Shown here: positions 16,797-25,696 of the stretch, piece after piece
How positions within the stretch are numbered: position 1 is the first letter of the stretch
How the letters are laid out: each line of letters begins with the position of its first letter
From: Tautonia plasticadhaerens
GTDB lineage: Bacteria; Planctomycetota; Planctomycetia; Isosphaerales; Isosphaeraceae
Direction: 5' to 3'
Assembly (NCBI RefSeq): GCF_007752535.1
Contig: NZ_CP036426.1
Span: forward strand, 5,766,001 to 5,830,000
DNA length: 64,000 nucleotides
Program-made: the position numbers and the translations under genes
Notes under the pieces: model-generated
Seen by the model: only the letters and a program-made list of their open reading frames with translations
Told to the model about the DNA's origin: nothing
Databases searched by the model: none

Positions 16797-18401
16797 ATGA
16801 CGCCCCCCCGACCCGCCGGGCCGATCCTCCACCCCGGCCCCGACCGGCTGCTGGAACACCTGGGAGCCGCCCCCGCCCTGCCGGTCTACCGGGAACTGAC
16901 GGCCGACGGGCTGACCCCCGTCTCCGCCTTCTGCCGGGTCGCCCGCCCCGGCCCGTCGTTCCTATTCGAGAGCGTCGTCGGCGGGGAGAAGGTCGGCCGG
17001 TACAGTTTCCTCGGGACTGAGCCGTTCCTCCGCTTCGAGGCCCGGGGCAATCGCGTCACGGTCACCCCGGACGACGCCGTCGCACCGGCCCGGGAGTACG
17101 ACGCGCCCGACCCGTTCGAGGAGCTGAGGACGCTGGTCCGCCGGTACGGCTCGGCCCCCCTGCCCGGCCTGCCCCGCTTCAGCGGCGGGGCCGTCGGCTT
17201 CGCCTCGTATGACTCCGTCCGTTACACCGAACGCCTCCCCGACGCCCCACCCGACGATCGCGGCCTGCCGGATCTGGCCTTCGCCTTCTATGACCGGATG
17301 GTCCTCTTCGACAACATCCGCAAGACGGTGATCGTCGTGGCCCAGGCGCGCCCCTCCGGCCCGGGGGAGGCCGAGGCCCGCGAGGCCTACGAGCGTGCCG
17401 GGGCGAGCCTGGACGAGCTGGTCGCCCGCCTCTCGGGCCCCGGGCCCGAGCTGCCCCCGGTCGACATCGACACGGGGGGCATCCCGACGCTCCGGCCCTC
17501 CTCGAACATGTCCCGGGAGCAATTCGAGGACGTCGTCCGGAGGTGCCGGGAGTACATCAAGGCGGGGGACGTCTTCCAGGTGGTCCCCAGCCAGCGATTC
17601 CGGGTCGAGACGACCGCCGAGCCGTTCGACATCTACCGGGCGCTCCGGGTCGTCAACCCGAGCCCGTTCCTGTTCTACCTGCCGTTCGAGGACTACTGCC
17701 TGATCGGCTCCTCCCCCGAGATCCTGGTGCGGGTCGAGGACGGTGAGGTGACGATCCGCCCCCTGGCCGGCACCCGGAAGCGCGGCAAGGACGAGGACGA
17801 AGACCGGGCGCTGGCCGAGGAGCTGCTGGCCGACCCCAAGGAGCGGGCCGAGCACGTCATGCTCATCGACCTGGGCCGCAACGACGTGGGGCGCGTCTCC
17901 GAGCGGTCGAGCGTCCGGCTGACCGAGGTGATGAAGGTCGAGCGCTACAGCCACGTCATGCACATCTCCTCCAACGTCTCCGGCACGCTGGAGGCCGGGA
18001 AGGACTGCTTCGACGCCCTGAGGGCCGGGCTGCCGGCCGGGACCGTCAGCGGGGCGCCGAAGGTCCGGGCGATGGAGATCATCGACGAGGTGGAGCCGAC
18101 CCGCCGGGGGCCCTACGGCGGCGCCGTCGGCTACATCGACTCGACGGGCAACATGGACACCTGCATCGCGCTCCGGACCCTGGTCGTCCGGGGGGGTACG
18201 GCCGACATCCAGGCCGGGGCCGGGATCGTCTTCGACAGCGACCCGGCGACCGAGTACGAGGAGACCGTCAGCAAGGCCCGGGGGATGCTCAAGGCGATCG
18301 AACTTGCCCAGGACCGCCTCTCCCCCGCTCGACGCCACCAGGGCCCGGGCCCCGCGGCCGGGGGCGATCCCGCCGACGACGGCGGCCGCGGCGTGTCGTG
18401 A
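16797..18401 (+). CDS. trpE: Anthranilate synthase component I
   Basis: A 534-residue chorismate-utilising enzyme. TrpE converts chorismate and an amino donor to anthranilate, the first committed step of tryptophan synthesis. The N-terminal domain has SFLFESVVGGEKVGRYSFLG (about residues 55-75), the conserved tryptophan-binding region. The catalytic domain has FEDVVRRCREYIKAGDVFQVVPSQRF, PLAGTRKRG, EHVMLIDLGRNDVGRV, HVMHISSNVSG and the C-terminal GAPKVRAMEIIDE and GAVGYID motifs. The last roughly 35 residues after MLKAIELAQ are an unconserved Pro/Gly tail. No trpG or other trp gene is adjacent, so the amidotransferase subunit must be encoded elsewhere. Confidence 0.95.
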   Translation: MTPPRPAGPILHPGPDRLLEHLGAAPALPVYRELTADGLTPVSAFCRVARPGPSFLFESVVGGEKVGRYSFLGTEPFLRFEARGNRVTVTPDDAVAPAREYDAPDPFEELRTLVRRYGSAPLPGLPRFSGGAVGFASYDSVRYTERLPDAPPDDRGLPDLAFAFYDRMVLFDNIRKTVIVVAQARPSGPGEAEAREAYERAGASLDELVARLSGPGPELPPVDIDTGGIPTLRPSSNMSREQFEDVVRRCREYIKAGDVFQVVPSQRFRVETTAEPFDIYRALRVVNPSPFLFYLPFEDYCLIGSSPEILVRVEDGEVTIRPLAGTRKRGKDEDEDRALAEELLADPKERAEHVMLIDLGRNDVGRVSERSSVRLTEVMKVERYSHVMHISSNVSGTLEAGKDCFDALRAGLPAGTVSGAPKVRAMEIIDEVEPTRRGPYGGAVGYIDSTGNMDTCIALRTLVVRGGTADIQAGAGIVFDSDPATEYEETVSKARGMLKAIELAQDRLSPARRHQGPGPAAGGDPADDGGRGVS

Positions 18402-18682
18402 CGGCGGGCGACCGATCCGGGTGACCCCGCGGGCCCGGCGTTGACCCGGGGCAGCGATCCGGGGGCGGATGAGGCCGGATCGCAACCGGCGACGGCCGAG
18501 ACGTGTCGTTTATCGGCACGAATGCATCAGTGGGGTTGTTGGGATTTCGTCCCTCGCAAACGATCGTAGTTGACGCGAGTCGAGGGGCGAGGACGGGTCC
18601 GGGCCATGACGGGCCGGCCGTGCCCGAGACGATCGTCGCCGGTTGACTCGAACCCAACTCCCAACGAAGTGAGTGATCCTTG

Positions 18683-19447
18683 ATGATCGTCCCCAACCGC
18701 GCCCGCATCGCGGGGGCGCTGGCCCTCTGCGCGCTCAGCTTCTGCCCGGACCGCTCGGCCGACGCCGAGCTGATCACCTCGGCCGCCGCGCTGAGGTCGC
18801 CGTCGACCACGGTCGGCTTCGACCCGTTCGATTTCGACACGCCCCATTACCTGACCACGAGCCAGGTGGTCCACGTCGACCCCACCCCGGGCCTCGGCGG
18901 CGTCACCTGGGTCCCGGGCGCGGCCGACGGATCCGCCCTGATCGGCAACGGCCAGCTCGGGGCCGTCTACGAGCCCTTCGGCTTCGGCTCCAACGGCGCC
19001 TGGAACGACGTCGGCCGGGGCGGATTCACCGGGCTCGTCGGGCCGGACGGCTCCATGACCTTCGAATTCGATGCCCCGGTCTCCGGGGTCGGCGGCCTGA
19101 TCAACTACGCGCGCCCCGTGACCGGCTCCGGCCCGAGCATCGCCATCCTCGACGTCAACGGGTCGGTCCTGGAATCGGCCTTCCTCGACGACCCCGTCGA
19201 CGGCGCCCCGGTCGTCGTCGGCGACGTGCTCAATGAGGGCCGGTTCCGGGGCTTCCAGCTCGACTCGGCCGTGATCTACGGATTCCGACTCAGCGAGGGC
19301 CGGATCGCGCTGGACGACCTGGCGTTCACCCGGGTCGAGATCCCGTCGGCCGGGGTCGTCCCCGAGCCGTCGACCCTGGCGATGGCCGGCCTGGGCCTGG
19401 GAGTCGTGGTCGCCGGGCTCCGTCGCCGACGGCGGGCCCTCGCCTGA
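18683..19447 (+). CDS. PEP-CTERM sorting domain protein
   Basis: A 254-residue exported protein. I start it at the ATG at 18683 (MIVPNRARIAGALALCALSF), giving a signal peptide with probable cleavage near SADA. The in-frame TTG one codon earlier is less likely. The C-terminus is a textbook PEP-CTERM signal: VPEPSTLAMAG, a hydrophobic helix, then RRRRR. Exosortase recognises this tail, so the protein is probably processed and released or anchored outside the cell. The body is beta-rich with Gly/Asp-rich loops (about residues 25-225) and no recognised catalytic motif. The gene stands alone and no exosortase gene is in the window. Confidence 0.9.
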   Translation: MIVPNRARIAGALALCALSFCPDRSADAELITSAAALRSPSTTVGFDPFDFDTPHYLTTSQVVHVDPTPGLGGVTWVPGAADGSALIGNGQLGAVYEPFGFGSNGAWNDVGRGGFTGLVGPDGSMTFEFDAPVSGVGGLINYARPVTGSGPSIAILDVNGSVLESAFLDDPVDGAPVVVGDVLNEGRFRGFQLDSAVIYGFRLSEGRIALDDLAFTRVEIPSAGVVPEPSTLAMAGLGLGVVVAGLRRRRRALA

Positions 19448-19495
19448 GCCTCCGCCTGTCGATCGTCGCCCCCCTTCGATTCACGTTCGGGCGAT

Positions 19496-19538
19496 GCCCC
19501 GGGAACCGCTCGACCGATCGAGCGGGTCGCCCCGGGGC
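19496..19538 (+). terminator. Two-part hairpin after the PEP-CTERM gene
   Basis: An inner perfect stem CCGCTCGA / TCGAGCGG (19506-19525, 4-nt loop) is nested within an outer stem GCCCCGGG (19496-19503) / CCCGGGGC (19531-19538). It lies about 50 nt after the stop codon. There is no U-tract, so it is a terminator candidate or mRNA-protecting structure. Confidence 0.45.
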
Positions 19539-19714
19539 GTCTCTCGTCGAGGGACGTGCCCGTCGACCGTGCAGGCGCGACCGGGCATCACGCAGTCGCC
19601 GCAATACGGGCCATCGGGCGGAGATTTCGGATTCGGCTCAAGCGATGAAATACGAGAGGGTTATGGATTGTCCCCGGGTTCCGAATTCGGCCGGTCCCCG
19701 ATTCGCGTAGGGTC

Positions 19715-19734
19715 CCGCGTTCCCGGGAACGCGG
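19715..19734. promoter_or_regulatory. 20-nt perfect palindrome, possible operator
   Basis: CCGCGTTCCCGGGAACGCGG is perfectly self-complementary and lies 124 nt upstream of the VOC gene start. Being without a loop, it is more like a binding site for a dimeric protein than a terminator. No regulator gene is adjacent, so assignment is open. Confidence 0.35.
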
Positions 19735-19857
19735 CGCCGATTATCGCGGAGCCGAACGATCCGACCTTCCCCGTCGGCTCCCGATCGGCCGGTCCCGGAC
19801 GCAGCCCGGCGGGCCCTGCCCCCGGGCCCCCCCGAATCGCCCCTCAAGGACCGAAGC

Positions 19858-20319
19858 ATGAGTTTGAGCACGATGCCGACCGCCGCCGAGCCGATCGGCC
19901 TGGGGACGCGCACGTTCGAGACTCCCCCGGACGCCAGGTTCGGCGCGATCACCCCCGTCTTCCTGGTCGACCGGGTCGAGCCGTGCCTGGAATTCTGGGT
20001 CGATCGCCTCGGGTTCGAGGCGAGGATTCGAGTCGTCGGCGACGACGGCCTGGAGTTCGTCCAGCTGGCCCGGGACGAGGTCCGCCTCGCCTACCGGACC
20101 CGGGAGAGCGTCGGCCGGACGGCCCCCGAGCTGCTCGGGGGGCTCGACCACCTCCCCTGGGTGATCCTCTATCTGCCGGTCTCCGACCTCGACGCCCTGC
20201 TCCCCCGGCTCGACGGGGTCGAGGTCGTCGTGCCCCTGCGGGAAAACGACTTCGGGGTCCGGGAGCTGTACGTCCGGGAGCCCTCCGGCCGGCTGGTCGC
20301 CCTGGTCGAGCAGGGCTGA
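19858..20319 (+). CDS. VOC-superfamily (glyoxalase/bleomycin-resistance-like) protein
   Basis: A 153-residue single-domain vicinal oxygen chelate protein. The fold starts at ITPVFLVDRVEPCLEFWVDRLGFE (about residues 31-54 in two segments), the usual beta-alpha-beta opening. The closing part is NDFGVRELYVREPSGRLVALVEQG, where the Glu in 'RELYVREP' is the usual metal ligand position. An early His ligand is not obvious at the first-strand position, so catalytic activity is uncertain. A ribosome site AAGGA precedes the ATG at 19858. Neighbours give no pathway clue. Confidence 0.8.
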   Translation: MSLSTMPTAAEPIGLGTRTFETPPDARFGAITPVFLVDRVEPCLEFWVDRLGFEARIRVVGDDGLEFVQLARDEVRLAYRTRESVGRTAPELLGGLDHLPWVILYLPVSDLDALLPRLDGVEVVVPLRENDFGVRELYVREPSGRLVALVEQG

Positions 20320-20419
20320 GCGACGATCGGCGTCGATCTCATGTCGAGGGTCGCCGGCCGGGGCCCGTCCCGTCCGGCGATCGTGCCGAGGTGGGCCCCG
20401 ACCGGTCCTCCTTGGGGGA

Positions 20420-21076
20420 TCAACCGCGACGGGGCGGGGCCTCGTACTCCTTGCGGTATTCCGCCTCGTCCCCCGGCCTCCAGAACCAGCCGAAGAGCAG
20501 GCCGTCCAGCGAGAGGTAGTTGCTCGTCACCGGTGAGAGCCAGAGGATGCCCGCGTCAACGAGCAGATAAATCAGCATCTTGGGGTACATGTCCGCGTTC
20601 TCCAGGACCACCCAGCCGAAGAGCAGGCTCAGCAGCAGCAGCCCGGCCAGGGTCGAGGAGAGCGTGGTCAGCAGGCCGAGGATGAGCAGGCCGCCGACGG
20701 CCACCTCGGCATAGGGGAGCAGGCCCGTGTGCAGGTCCAGCAGGGGGCCGAGGTCCCGGGCGAGCCAGGTCTCGGCGAACATGCCCCGGATCGTGTCGGG
20801 GTAGCGGGGCGTCTCCGGGGGTTCGGTCGCCGCCCGGTCCACCGAGAACTCGTCCGGCGCCGATGCCTCCGGCCCCGGTCCTTCGGGCTCCGCCCCCGTG
20901 ACGGTCGGCCCCGGCTCGGCGACCGGCGGCGTGCCGACCACGCCCATCTCCTGGAGCTTGCCGAGGCCGGCCATCAGGAAGATCATGCCCAGGCCGAGCC
21001 GGAGCAGCAGGGCGGTGAGGCTGCGGACGAGGTGGCCGGGCTCCCGGCGCAGGGCGATCGACTCGGACGGTCGCAT
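20420..21076 (-). CDS. DoxX-family integral membrane protein
   Basis: A 218-residue protein with four predicted membrane helices: LTALLLRLGLGMIFLMAGLGKLQ (about 20-42, carrying the DoxX G-K-L signature), LLPYAEVAVGGLLILGLLTTLSS (about 125-147), LAGLLLLSLLFGWVVL and MLIYLLVDAGILWL. A soluble Pro/Glu-rich loop of about 75 residues sits between helix 1 and helix 2, longer than in typical DoxX proteins. DoxX members act in membrane redox or sulfur metabolism, but no specific role can be read here. It follows coaD by 47 nt on the same strand. Confidence 0.82.
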   Translation of the reverse strand: MRPSESIALRREPGHLVRSLTALLLRLGLGMIFLMAGLGKLQEMGVVGTPPVAEPGPTVTGAEPEGPGPEASAPDEFSVDRAATEPPETPRYPDTIRGMFAETWLARDLGPLLDLHTGLLPYAEVAVGGLLILGLLTTLSSTLAGLLLLSLLFGWVVLENADMYPKMLIYLLVDAGILWLSPVTSNYLSLDGLLFGWFWRPGDEAEYRKEYEAPPRRG

Positions 21077-21123
21077 GAACGGGGTCCTTCGATTCGGGTT
21101 GAGGGGTCGGGGGGGGCGAGGGG

Positions 21124-21630
21124 TCAGGGGGACGAGGCCCGGACCCGGGAGAGGATCGGGTCGACGAGGTCCTCCGGCACGAATCGGGCCAGCGCCTCGG
21201 GGCCGCCGTAGCGGGCGACCTGCTTGATGAGCGAGCTGGAGACGTGGGCGTACTCGCCGTCGGCCATGAGGAAGACGGTCTCGATGCCCGGGTCGAGCCG
21301 GTGATTGGTCAGCGTCATGCTGAACTCGTATTCCATGTCGGAGAGCGTCCGCAGCCCCCGGAGGATCACCCGGGCGCCGATGGACCGGACGAAGTCGACC
21401 GTCAGCCCCTCGAAGGCCCGGACCTCGACGTTGTCGAAGCGGGACAGCACCCGACCGGCCAGGTCGACGCGCTCCTCGATGGGGAAGAGCACCTGCTTGT
21501 TCGGGTTGACGCCGATGGCGACCACAAGGCGCTCGAACAGCAGGTGGCCGCGGTCGATCACGTCGAGGTGGCCCAGGGTGAGGGGGTCGAACGTGCCGGT
21601 GAAGACGGCCGATCGGGACGACAGTTCCAT
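21124..21630 (-). CDS. coaD: Phosphopantetheine adenylyltransferase
   Basis: A 168-residue enzyme that transfers AMP from ATP to 4'-phosphopantetheine, the penultimate step of coenzyme A synthesis. The nucleotidyltransferase motif is FTGTFDPLTLGHLDVI (about residues 10-25, TxxH-type with the HxGH-like GHLD). The C-terminal signature is YAHVSSSLIKQVARYGG, equivalent to the ISSS motif. Length is normal for the family. It sits between a class V aminotransferase (52 nt upstream) and the DoxX gene, with no other CoA gene nearby. Confidence 0.95.
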   Translation of the reverse strand: MELSSRSAVFTGTFDPLTLGHLDVIDRGHLLFERLVVAIGVNPNKQVLFPIEERVDLAGRVLSRFDNVEVRAFEGLTVDFVRSIGARVILRGLRTLSDMEYEFSMTLTNHRLDPGIETVFLMADGEYAHVSSSLIKQVARYGGPEALARFVPEDLVDPILSRVRASSP

Positions 21631-21682
21631 GGTCGGGCGCTCCGCCGGGGCCGGGATCTAGGTCGGGATGGGCGAGGAGGGG

Positions 21683-22816
21683 TCAGGGGCGAGTCCGGAG
21701 CCCCTCGGCCAGCCGGTCGAGGTCGTCGTCCCCGTTGTAGAGGTGGGGGCTGACGCGGAGCTTCCCCCTCCGGCAGCTGACCGAGACCCCCCGACCCTTC
21801 AGGGAGCGGACCACGGCGTTGTTGTCCGACCCTTCCCGGTCGAGCACGACGATCCCGGATCGGTCCCCGGGTCGGTCCGATCCGACCACCTCCCAGCCGG
21901 CCGACCGGGCCCGCTCCCGGACCCCCTCGGCCCGGTCGAGGATGCGCCCGGAGACGCGATCGGGCCCGAGTTCCAGGAACAGCTCCAAACTCTTGCCGAG
22001 CCCGAGCAGGCCGGCGAAGTTGTAGCATCCCCCCTCCCATCGCCCCGCGTCGGGCTTCAGGTCGAAGGCGGGCTCGGGGTCGTTGTAGGAGCTGGTCACG
22101 CTGTTCGAGCCGACGAGGATCGGCCGGAGCCGGTCGATCCAGTCCTCACGGACGAACATCAACCCCGCCCCCTCGGGGCCGAGCAGCCACTTGTGGCCGT
22201 CGGCGGCGAGGAAGTCGATCGGCGTCCGCCTCACGTCGATCGTCAGCGGGCCGAGTCCCTGGATCGCGTCGACGAACAGGGCCACCCCCCGGGCGTGGCA
22301 CAGCTCGGCCAGCGTGTCCAGGTCGTTGCGGAACCCCGAGGCGAACTCGACGTGGCTGATCGCCAGCACCCGGGTCCGGTCGTCCATGGCCTCGACGAGA
22401 TCTTCGGGCCGGATCCGACCCTCCCGGGAGCGGACCAGGCGCGTCTCGACCCCCCGGGACTCGAGGTTCTTCCAGGGGAAGAGGTTCGAGGGATATTCCT
22501 CGCTCGCCGAGACGACGTTGTCGCCGGGAACCCAGGGGAACCCCTCGGCGACCAGGCCGATCCCCATGGTCGTGCTCGTGACGAAGGCGACCTCGCCCGG
22601 CTCGGCGTTGATCAGCGCGGCGGCCCGGCGGCGGATCCGCTCCAGCTCCTCCCGCCAGCCGAGCCAGTTGACGCAGCCGTTCGCCTCCTGCTCGGCCACC
22701 CAGGACCGCATTGCGTCGCCGCTCCGGCGCGGCAAGGGGGCGATCGCGGCGTGGTCGAGGTACGCCCACCGGCCGGTCACCGGGAATTCTGCCCTCGCGA
22801 CTTCCGTCCAGTCCAT
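21683..22816 (-). CDS. Class V aminotransferase (cysteine desulfurase / isopenicillin-N epimerase-like)
   Basis: A 377-residue PLP enzyme. I chose the ATG at 22816 (MDWTEVARAEFP); the longer open frame upstream overlaps the neighbouring membrane protein and is low complexity. Visible motifs are YLDHAAIAPLP near the N-terminus, VAFVTSTTMGIG (PLP phosphate region), DAIQGLGPLTIDV (Asp plus Gln) and the Schiff-base lysine in AADGHKWLLGPEG (about residue 196). The cysteine-containing loop required by sulfur-mobilising desulfurases is not apparent, and the sequence is closer to the epimerase/kynureninase-like branch. Substrate is unknown. It likely shares a transcript with coaD. Confidence 0.88.
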   Translation of the reverse strand: MDWTEVARAEFPVTGRWAYLDHAAIAPLPRRSGDAMRSWVAEQEANGCVNWLGWREELERIRRRAAALINAEPGEVAFVTSTTMGIGLVAEGFPWVPGDNVVSASEEYPSNLFPWKNLESRGVETRLVRSREGRIRPEDLVEAMDDRTRVLAISHVEFASGFRNDLDTLAELCHARGVALFVDAIQGLGPLTIDVRRTPIDFLAADGHKWLLGPEGAGLMFVREDWIDRLRPILVGSNSVTSSYNDPEPAFDLKPDAGRWEGGCYNFAGLLGLGKSLELFLELGPDRVSGRILDRAEGVRERARSAGWEVVGSDRPGDRSGIVVLDREGSDNNAVVRSLKGRGVSVSCRRGKLRVSPHLYNGDDDLDRLAEGLRTRP

Positions 22817-22926
22817 CTCGATCCCCCGTCGCCGGTCGGAGTGTCCGCCACCGACCGCAAGCCTACCGCCCGGCCCGTCCCCGGGCCAGTTCTCCTCGCA
22901 GGCTCCGGGGGATCGATCGGCCCGGG

Positions 22927-23304
22927 TCAGAGCCAGGACGAGGACCAGAGCAGCAGCAACCCCTCGGCCGCCATCGCCATCCCCGCCGCCATCGGGCTGA
23001 CGACCGCCAGCAGGCCGATCCCGGCGACGGAGCCGACCACCAGGAACGCATGCAAGAGCCCGGTCATGGCGGATGAGCCCACCCATCCCCGCCTCATCTC
23101 GATGGCCGACGCCGCGCCGTAGAGCCCCGCGAGGACCGGCAGCATCAGCAGGGCCAGCCCCGCCGCCGTCCTCCCGAATTCCCCGGGGGCGATCGCCAGG
23201 ATCGACTTGAATCCGGCCATGACGAACGAGGCCACCACCACCGAGACCAGCAGGTCGACGACGACCGGCTTCCGGGCGCCTCGGACGGAACGACGGTCGA
23301 GCAT
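22927..23304 (-). CDS. Small integral membrane protein of unknown function
   Basis: A 125-residue protein with four hydrophobic segments: VVVDLLVSVVVASFVMAGF, AAGLALLMLPVLAGLYGAAS, GLLHAFLVVGSVAGIGLLAVV and AAGMAMAAEGLLLLW. There are short basic loops and no recognisable motif. The start ATG at 23304 is supported by the hydrophobic pattern beginning at residue 14. It lies 110 nt upstream of the aminotransferase gene on the same strand and may be cotranscribed. I do not recognise a family. Confidence 0.65.
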   Translation of the reverse strand: MLDRRSVRGARKPVVVDLLVSVVVASFVMAGFKSILAIAPGEFGRTAAGLALLMLPVLAGLYGAASAIEMRRGWVGSSAMTGLLHAFLVVGSVAGIGLLAVVSPMAAGMAMAAEGLLLLWSSSWL

Positions 23305-23496
23305 GAGCCTGCTCCCGGATCGGGGATGACGGCCCCCCGATTCGGGAAGCCGGGATGCGGCCGGAGGCGAGACGGGACGAGGGCTGGGCCCGACCCGCCG
23401 GGGCTGCCTACACTATCAGAAGAGCGTCCGGGGCCGGTCGTCCGGCCCCGGGACGCCCGGAATTCCGTCCATCCCGGTGGATCGCCCCCCTGACCG

Positions 23497-25605
23497 ATGG
23501 CACGAGACGCGAACGCCCCCACCCCCCGGCACCTCTTCTGTTACGGGACGCTCGGCCCCGGGGACGCCCGGGAGGCCGGGCGGCCCGGGTGGGAGGCCGA
23601 CGCCGTCCGGGGGCGGCTCTACGACACGGGCCCGTACCCGATCCTGGTCGGCTGGGACGACCCGGGGGCGTCCTGGGTGGAGGGGCACGTCCGCCCGGTC
23701 ACCCGGGCCGAACTGGAGGGGACCCTGGACCCGTATGAAGGGGTGGACGAGGGGCTGTTCGCCCGGGTCGCGTTGCGGACGCGGTCGGGGCTCCTGGCCT
23801 GGGCGTACGCCTATCCGCATCCCATCCCGGCCGGGGCGGCCGGGCCGATCACCCGATGGACGGGCCCCCGGGTCGACCCCGGGCCGACCCGGACCCCCAC
23901 GCAGGCCCCTGGAGGGAGGACGCCGATGGCCACCGACGCCGCATCGCCGGCCCGGGACGGATCGAGGGCACAGCCGGAGCCGATCACGGTCGGCCGATAC
24001 CTGGTCGACCGGCTCCAGTCGCTCGGGGTCGAGCACATCTTCGGGATCCCGGGGGACTACATCCTGAACCTGTACAAGATGCTCGACGACAGCCCGATCG
24101 AGGTGGTCGGCATGACCCGGGAGGACAACGCCGGGTACGCGGCCGACGCCTACGCCCGGGTCCGGGGCCTCGGCTGCGTGGCCCTGACCTACTGCGTCGG
24201 CGGGCTGAGCGCCTGCAACAGCATCGCGGGGGCGTACGCGGAGAAGTCCCCGGTGGTGGTGCTCACGGGCTCCCCGGGGCTCTCGGAGCGCGAGCGGAAC
24301 CCGCTGCTGCACCACAAGGTGAAGGACTTCGACACGCAGTTTCAGGTGTTCAAGCAGTTCACCGCCGCCGCCACGGTGCTGGACGACCCGCTGACCGCCT
24401 TCTCGGAGATCGACCGCGTGTTGAACGCGGCCCTGCGCTACAAGCGGCCGGTCTACATCGAGGTCCCGAGGGACATGGTCCACGCCCGGCAGGTCCACCC
24501 CCACCCCCACCCTGCCCCCCTGCCCCCCAGCGACCCGGATGCGCTCCGGGAGGCGATCGACGAGGCCGAGGCGATGCTCCGGCGCTCCTCCCGGCCGATG
24601 ATCCTGGCCGACGTGGAGATTCACCGATTCAACCTCCAGGACGAGCTACTCAGCTTCGCCGAGGGGGCCGGGCTGCCGATCGCCACCACCCTGCTGGGCA
24701 AGAGCGTGATCAGCGAGGAGCACCCGCTCTTCGCCGGGATCTACGAGGGGGCGATGGGCCGGGCGGGGGTGACGGAGTTCGTCGAAGAGTCGGATTGCCT
24801 GCTGATGCTCGGCTGCTTCATGACCGACATCAACCTCGGCATCTTCACCGCCAAGCTCGACCCGTCCCGCTGCATCGACGCGACGAGCGAGGACCTGCGG
24901 ATCCGGCACCATCACTACCGAGAGGTCCGGCTGGACGACTTCCTCCGGGGGCTCCGGGCCCGGGGGCTCGTGCTCGACGCCCCGGGGCCGCCGCCCCGGC
25001 CGATGCCCGTCGAATCGTGGGCCGCGAGGCCCGGCGAGCCGATGACCTCGGCCCGGCTGTTCGCCCGGCTCAACGGGCTGATCGACGAGAACTTCATGGT
25101 CATCGCCGACATCGGCGACTCGCTGTTCGGCTCGGCCGACCTGAGGATCAGCCGGCGGACCGAGTTCCTCAGCCCGGCCTACTATACCTCGATGGGGTTC
25201 GCCGTGCCGGCCTCCGTCGGGGCCGGCCTGGCGAACCGGGGGCTCCGGCCCCTGGTGATCGTGGGGGACGGCGCCTTCCAGATGACCGGCATGGAGCTGT
25301 CGACCGCCGTCCGCAACGGCCTGGCGCCGATCGTCGTCGTTCTGAACAACAAGGGGTACACGACCGAGCGGTTCATCCTCGACGGGCCGTTCAACGACAT
25401 CCTGGACTGGGCGTACCACCGGCTTCCGGAGCTGCTGGGCGCCGGGCTCGGCCTGGAGGCCCGCACCGAGGACGAGCTGGACGACGCCCTGTCCCGGGCC
25501 GTCGCCCACAACTCCGGCTTCAGCCTGATCAACGTCCACCTCGACCCGATGGACCGGAGCCCCGCCCTGGAGCGTCTGGCCGAGCGGCTGGCGAGCAAGG
25601 TCTGA
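23497..25605 (+). CDS. In-frame fusion: gamma-glutamylcyclotransferase-like domain plus thiamine-diphosphate decarboxylase
   Basis: The 702-codon frame has no stop between two domains. Residues 8-120 are GGCT/AIG2-like: FCYGTLGPGD (YGTL loop) and YEGVDEGLFARV (catalytic Glu region). Residues 155-700 are a pyruvate/indolepyruvate decarboxylase-type enzyme: FGIPGDYILNLY, REDNAGYAADAYAR (essential Glu), NPLLHHKVKDFDTQ (the paired catalytic histidines), and GDGAFQMTGMEL with LNNKGYTTER (thiamine diphosphate/Mg motif and Glu). The family decarboxylates 2-oxo acids to aldehydes. An ATG at 23926 (residue 144) has a GGAGGGAGG site 6 nt upstream and would make a normal-length 559-residue decarboxylase. 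Both a fusion and an internally initiated short form are therefore plausible. The linker (121-150) is Pro/Thr-rich. Confidence 0.85.
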   Translation: MARDANAPTPRHLFCYGTLGPGDAREAGRPGWEADAVRGRLYDTGPYPILVGWDDPGASWVEGHVRPVTRAELEGTLDPYEGVDEGLFARVALRTRSGLLAWAYAYPHPIPAGAAGPITRWTGPRVDPGPTRTPTQAPGGRTPMATDAASPARDGSRAQPEPITVGRYLVDRLQSLGVEHIFGIPGDYILNLYKMLDDSPIEVVGMTREDNAGYAADAYARVRGLGCVALTYCVGGLSACNSIAGAYAEKSPVVVLTGSPGLSERERNPLLHHKVKDFDTQFQVFKQFTAAATVLDDPLTAFSEIDRVLNAALRYKRPVYIEVPRDMVHARQVHPHPHPAPLPPSDPDALREAIDEAEAMLRRSSRPMILADVEIHRFNLQDELLSFAEGAGLPIATTLLGKSVISEEHPLFAGIYEGAMGRAGVTEFVEESDCLLMLGCFMTDINLGIFTAKLDPSRCIDATSEDLRIRHHHYREVRLDDFLRGLRARGLVLDAPGPPPRPMPVESWAARPGEPMTSARLFARLNGLIDENFMVIADIGDSLFGSADLRISRRTEFLSPAYYTSMGFAVPASVGAGLANRGLRPLVIVGDGAFQMTGMELSTAVRNGLAPIVVVLNNKGYTTERFILDGPFNDILDWAYHRLPELLGAGLGLEARTEDELDDALSRAVAHNSGFSLINVHLDPMDRSPALERLAERLASKV

Positions 25606-25632
25606 GCCGTGCCCGGGTGGACGGTCAACGGA

Positions 25633-25671
25633 CGAGGCCGGGCCGCCCCCCGGGGGAGCGGTCCGGCCTCG
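25633..25671. terminator. Hairpin between convergent decarboxylase and FG-GAP genes
   Basis: CGAGGCCGG (25633-25641) pairs with CCGGCCTCG (25663-25671), and the intervening G+C segment can extend the stem (CCCC / GGGG). It sits 28 nt after one stop codon and 26 nt from the other, so it could serve both genes. There is no U-tract. Confidence 0.5.
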
Positions 25672-25696
25672 ACGGCATCCGTCGGGAGTATCGGCC

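Larger units (their letters stand above)
19448..19857. other. Intergenic region with two strong palindromes between PEP-CTERM and VOC genes
   Basis: This 410-nt stretch holds no supported gene. It contains a terminator-like hairpin (19496-19538), a 10-nt palindrome CCGAATTCGG (19681-19690) and a 20-nt perfect palindrome (19715-19734). A less G+C-rich patch at 19635-19670 (AAGCGATGAAATACGAGAGG) could hold the VOC promoter, but hexamers are not convincing. Confidence 0.5.
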
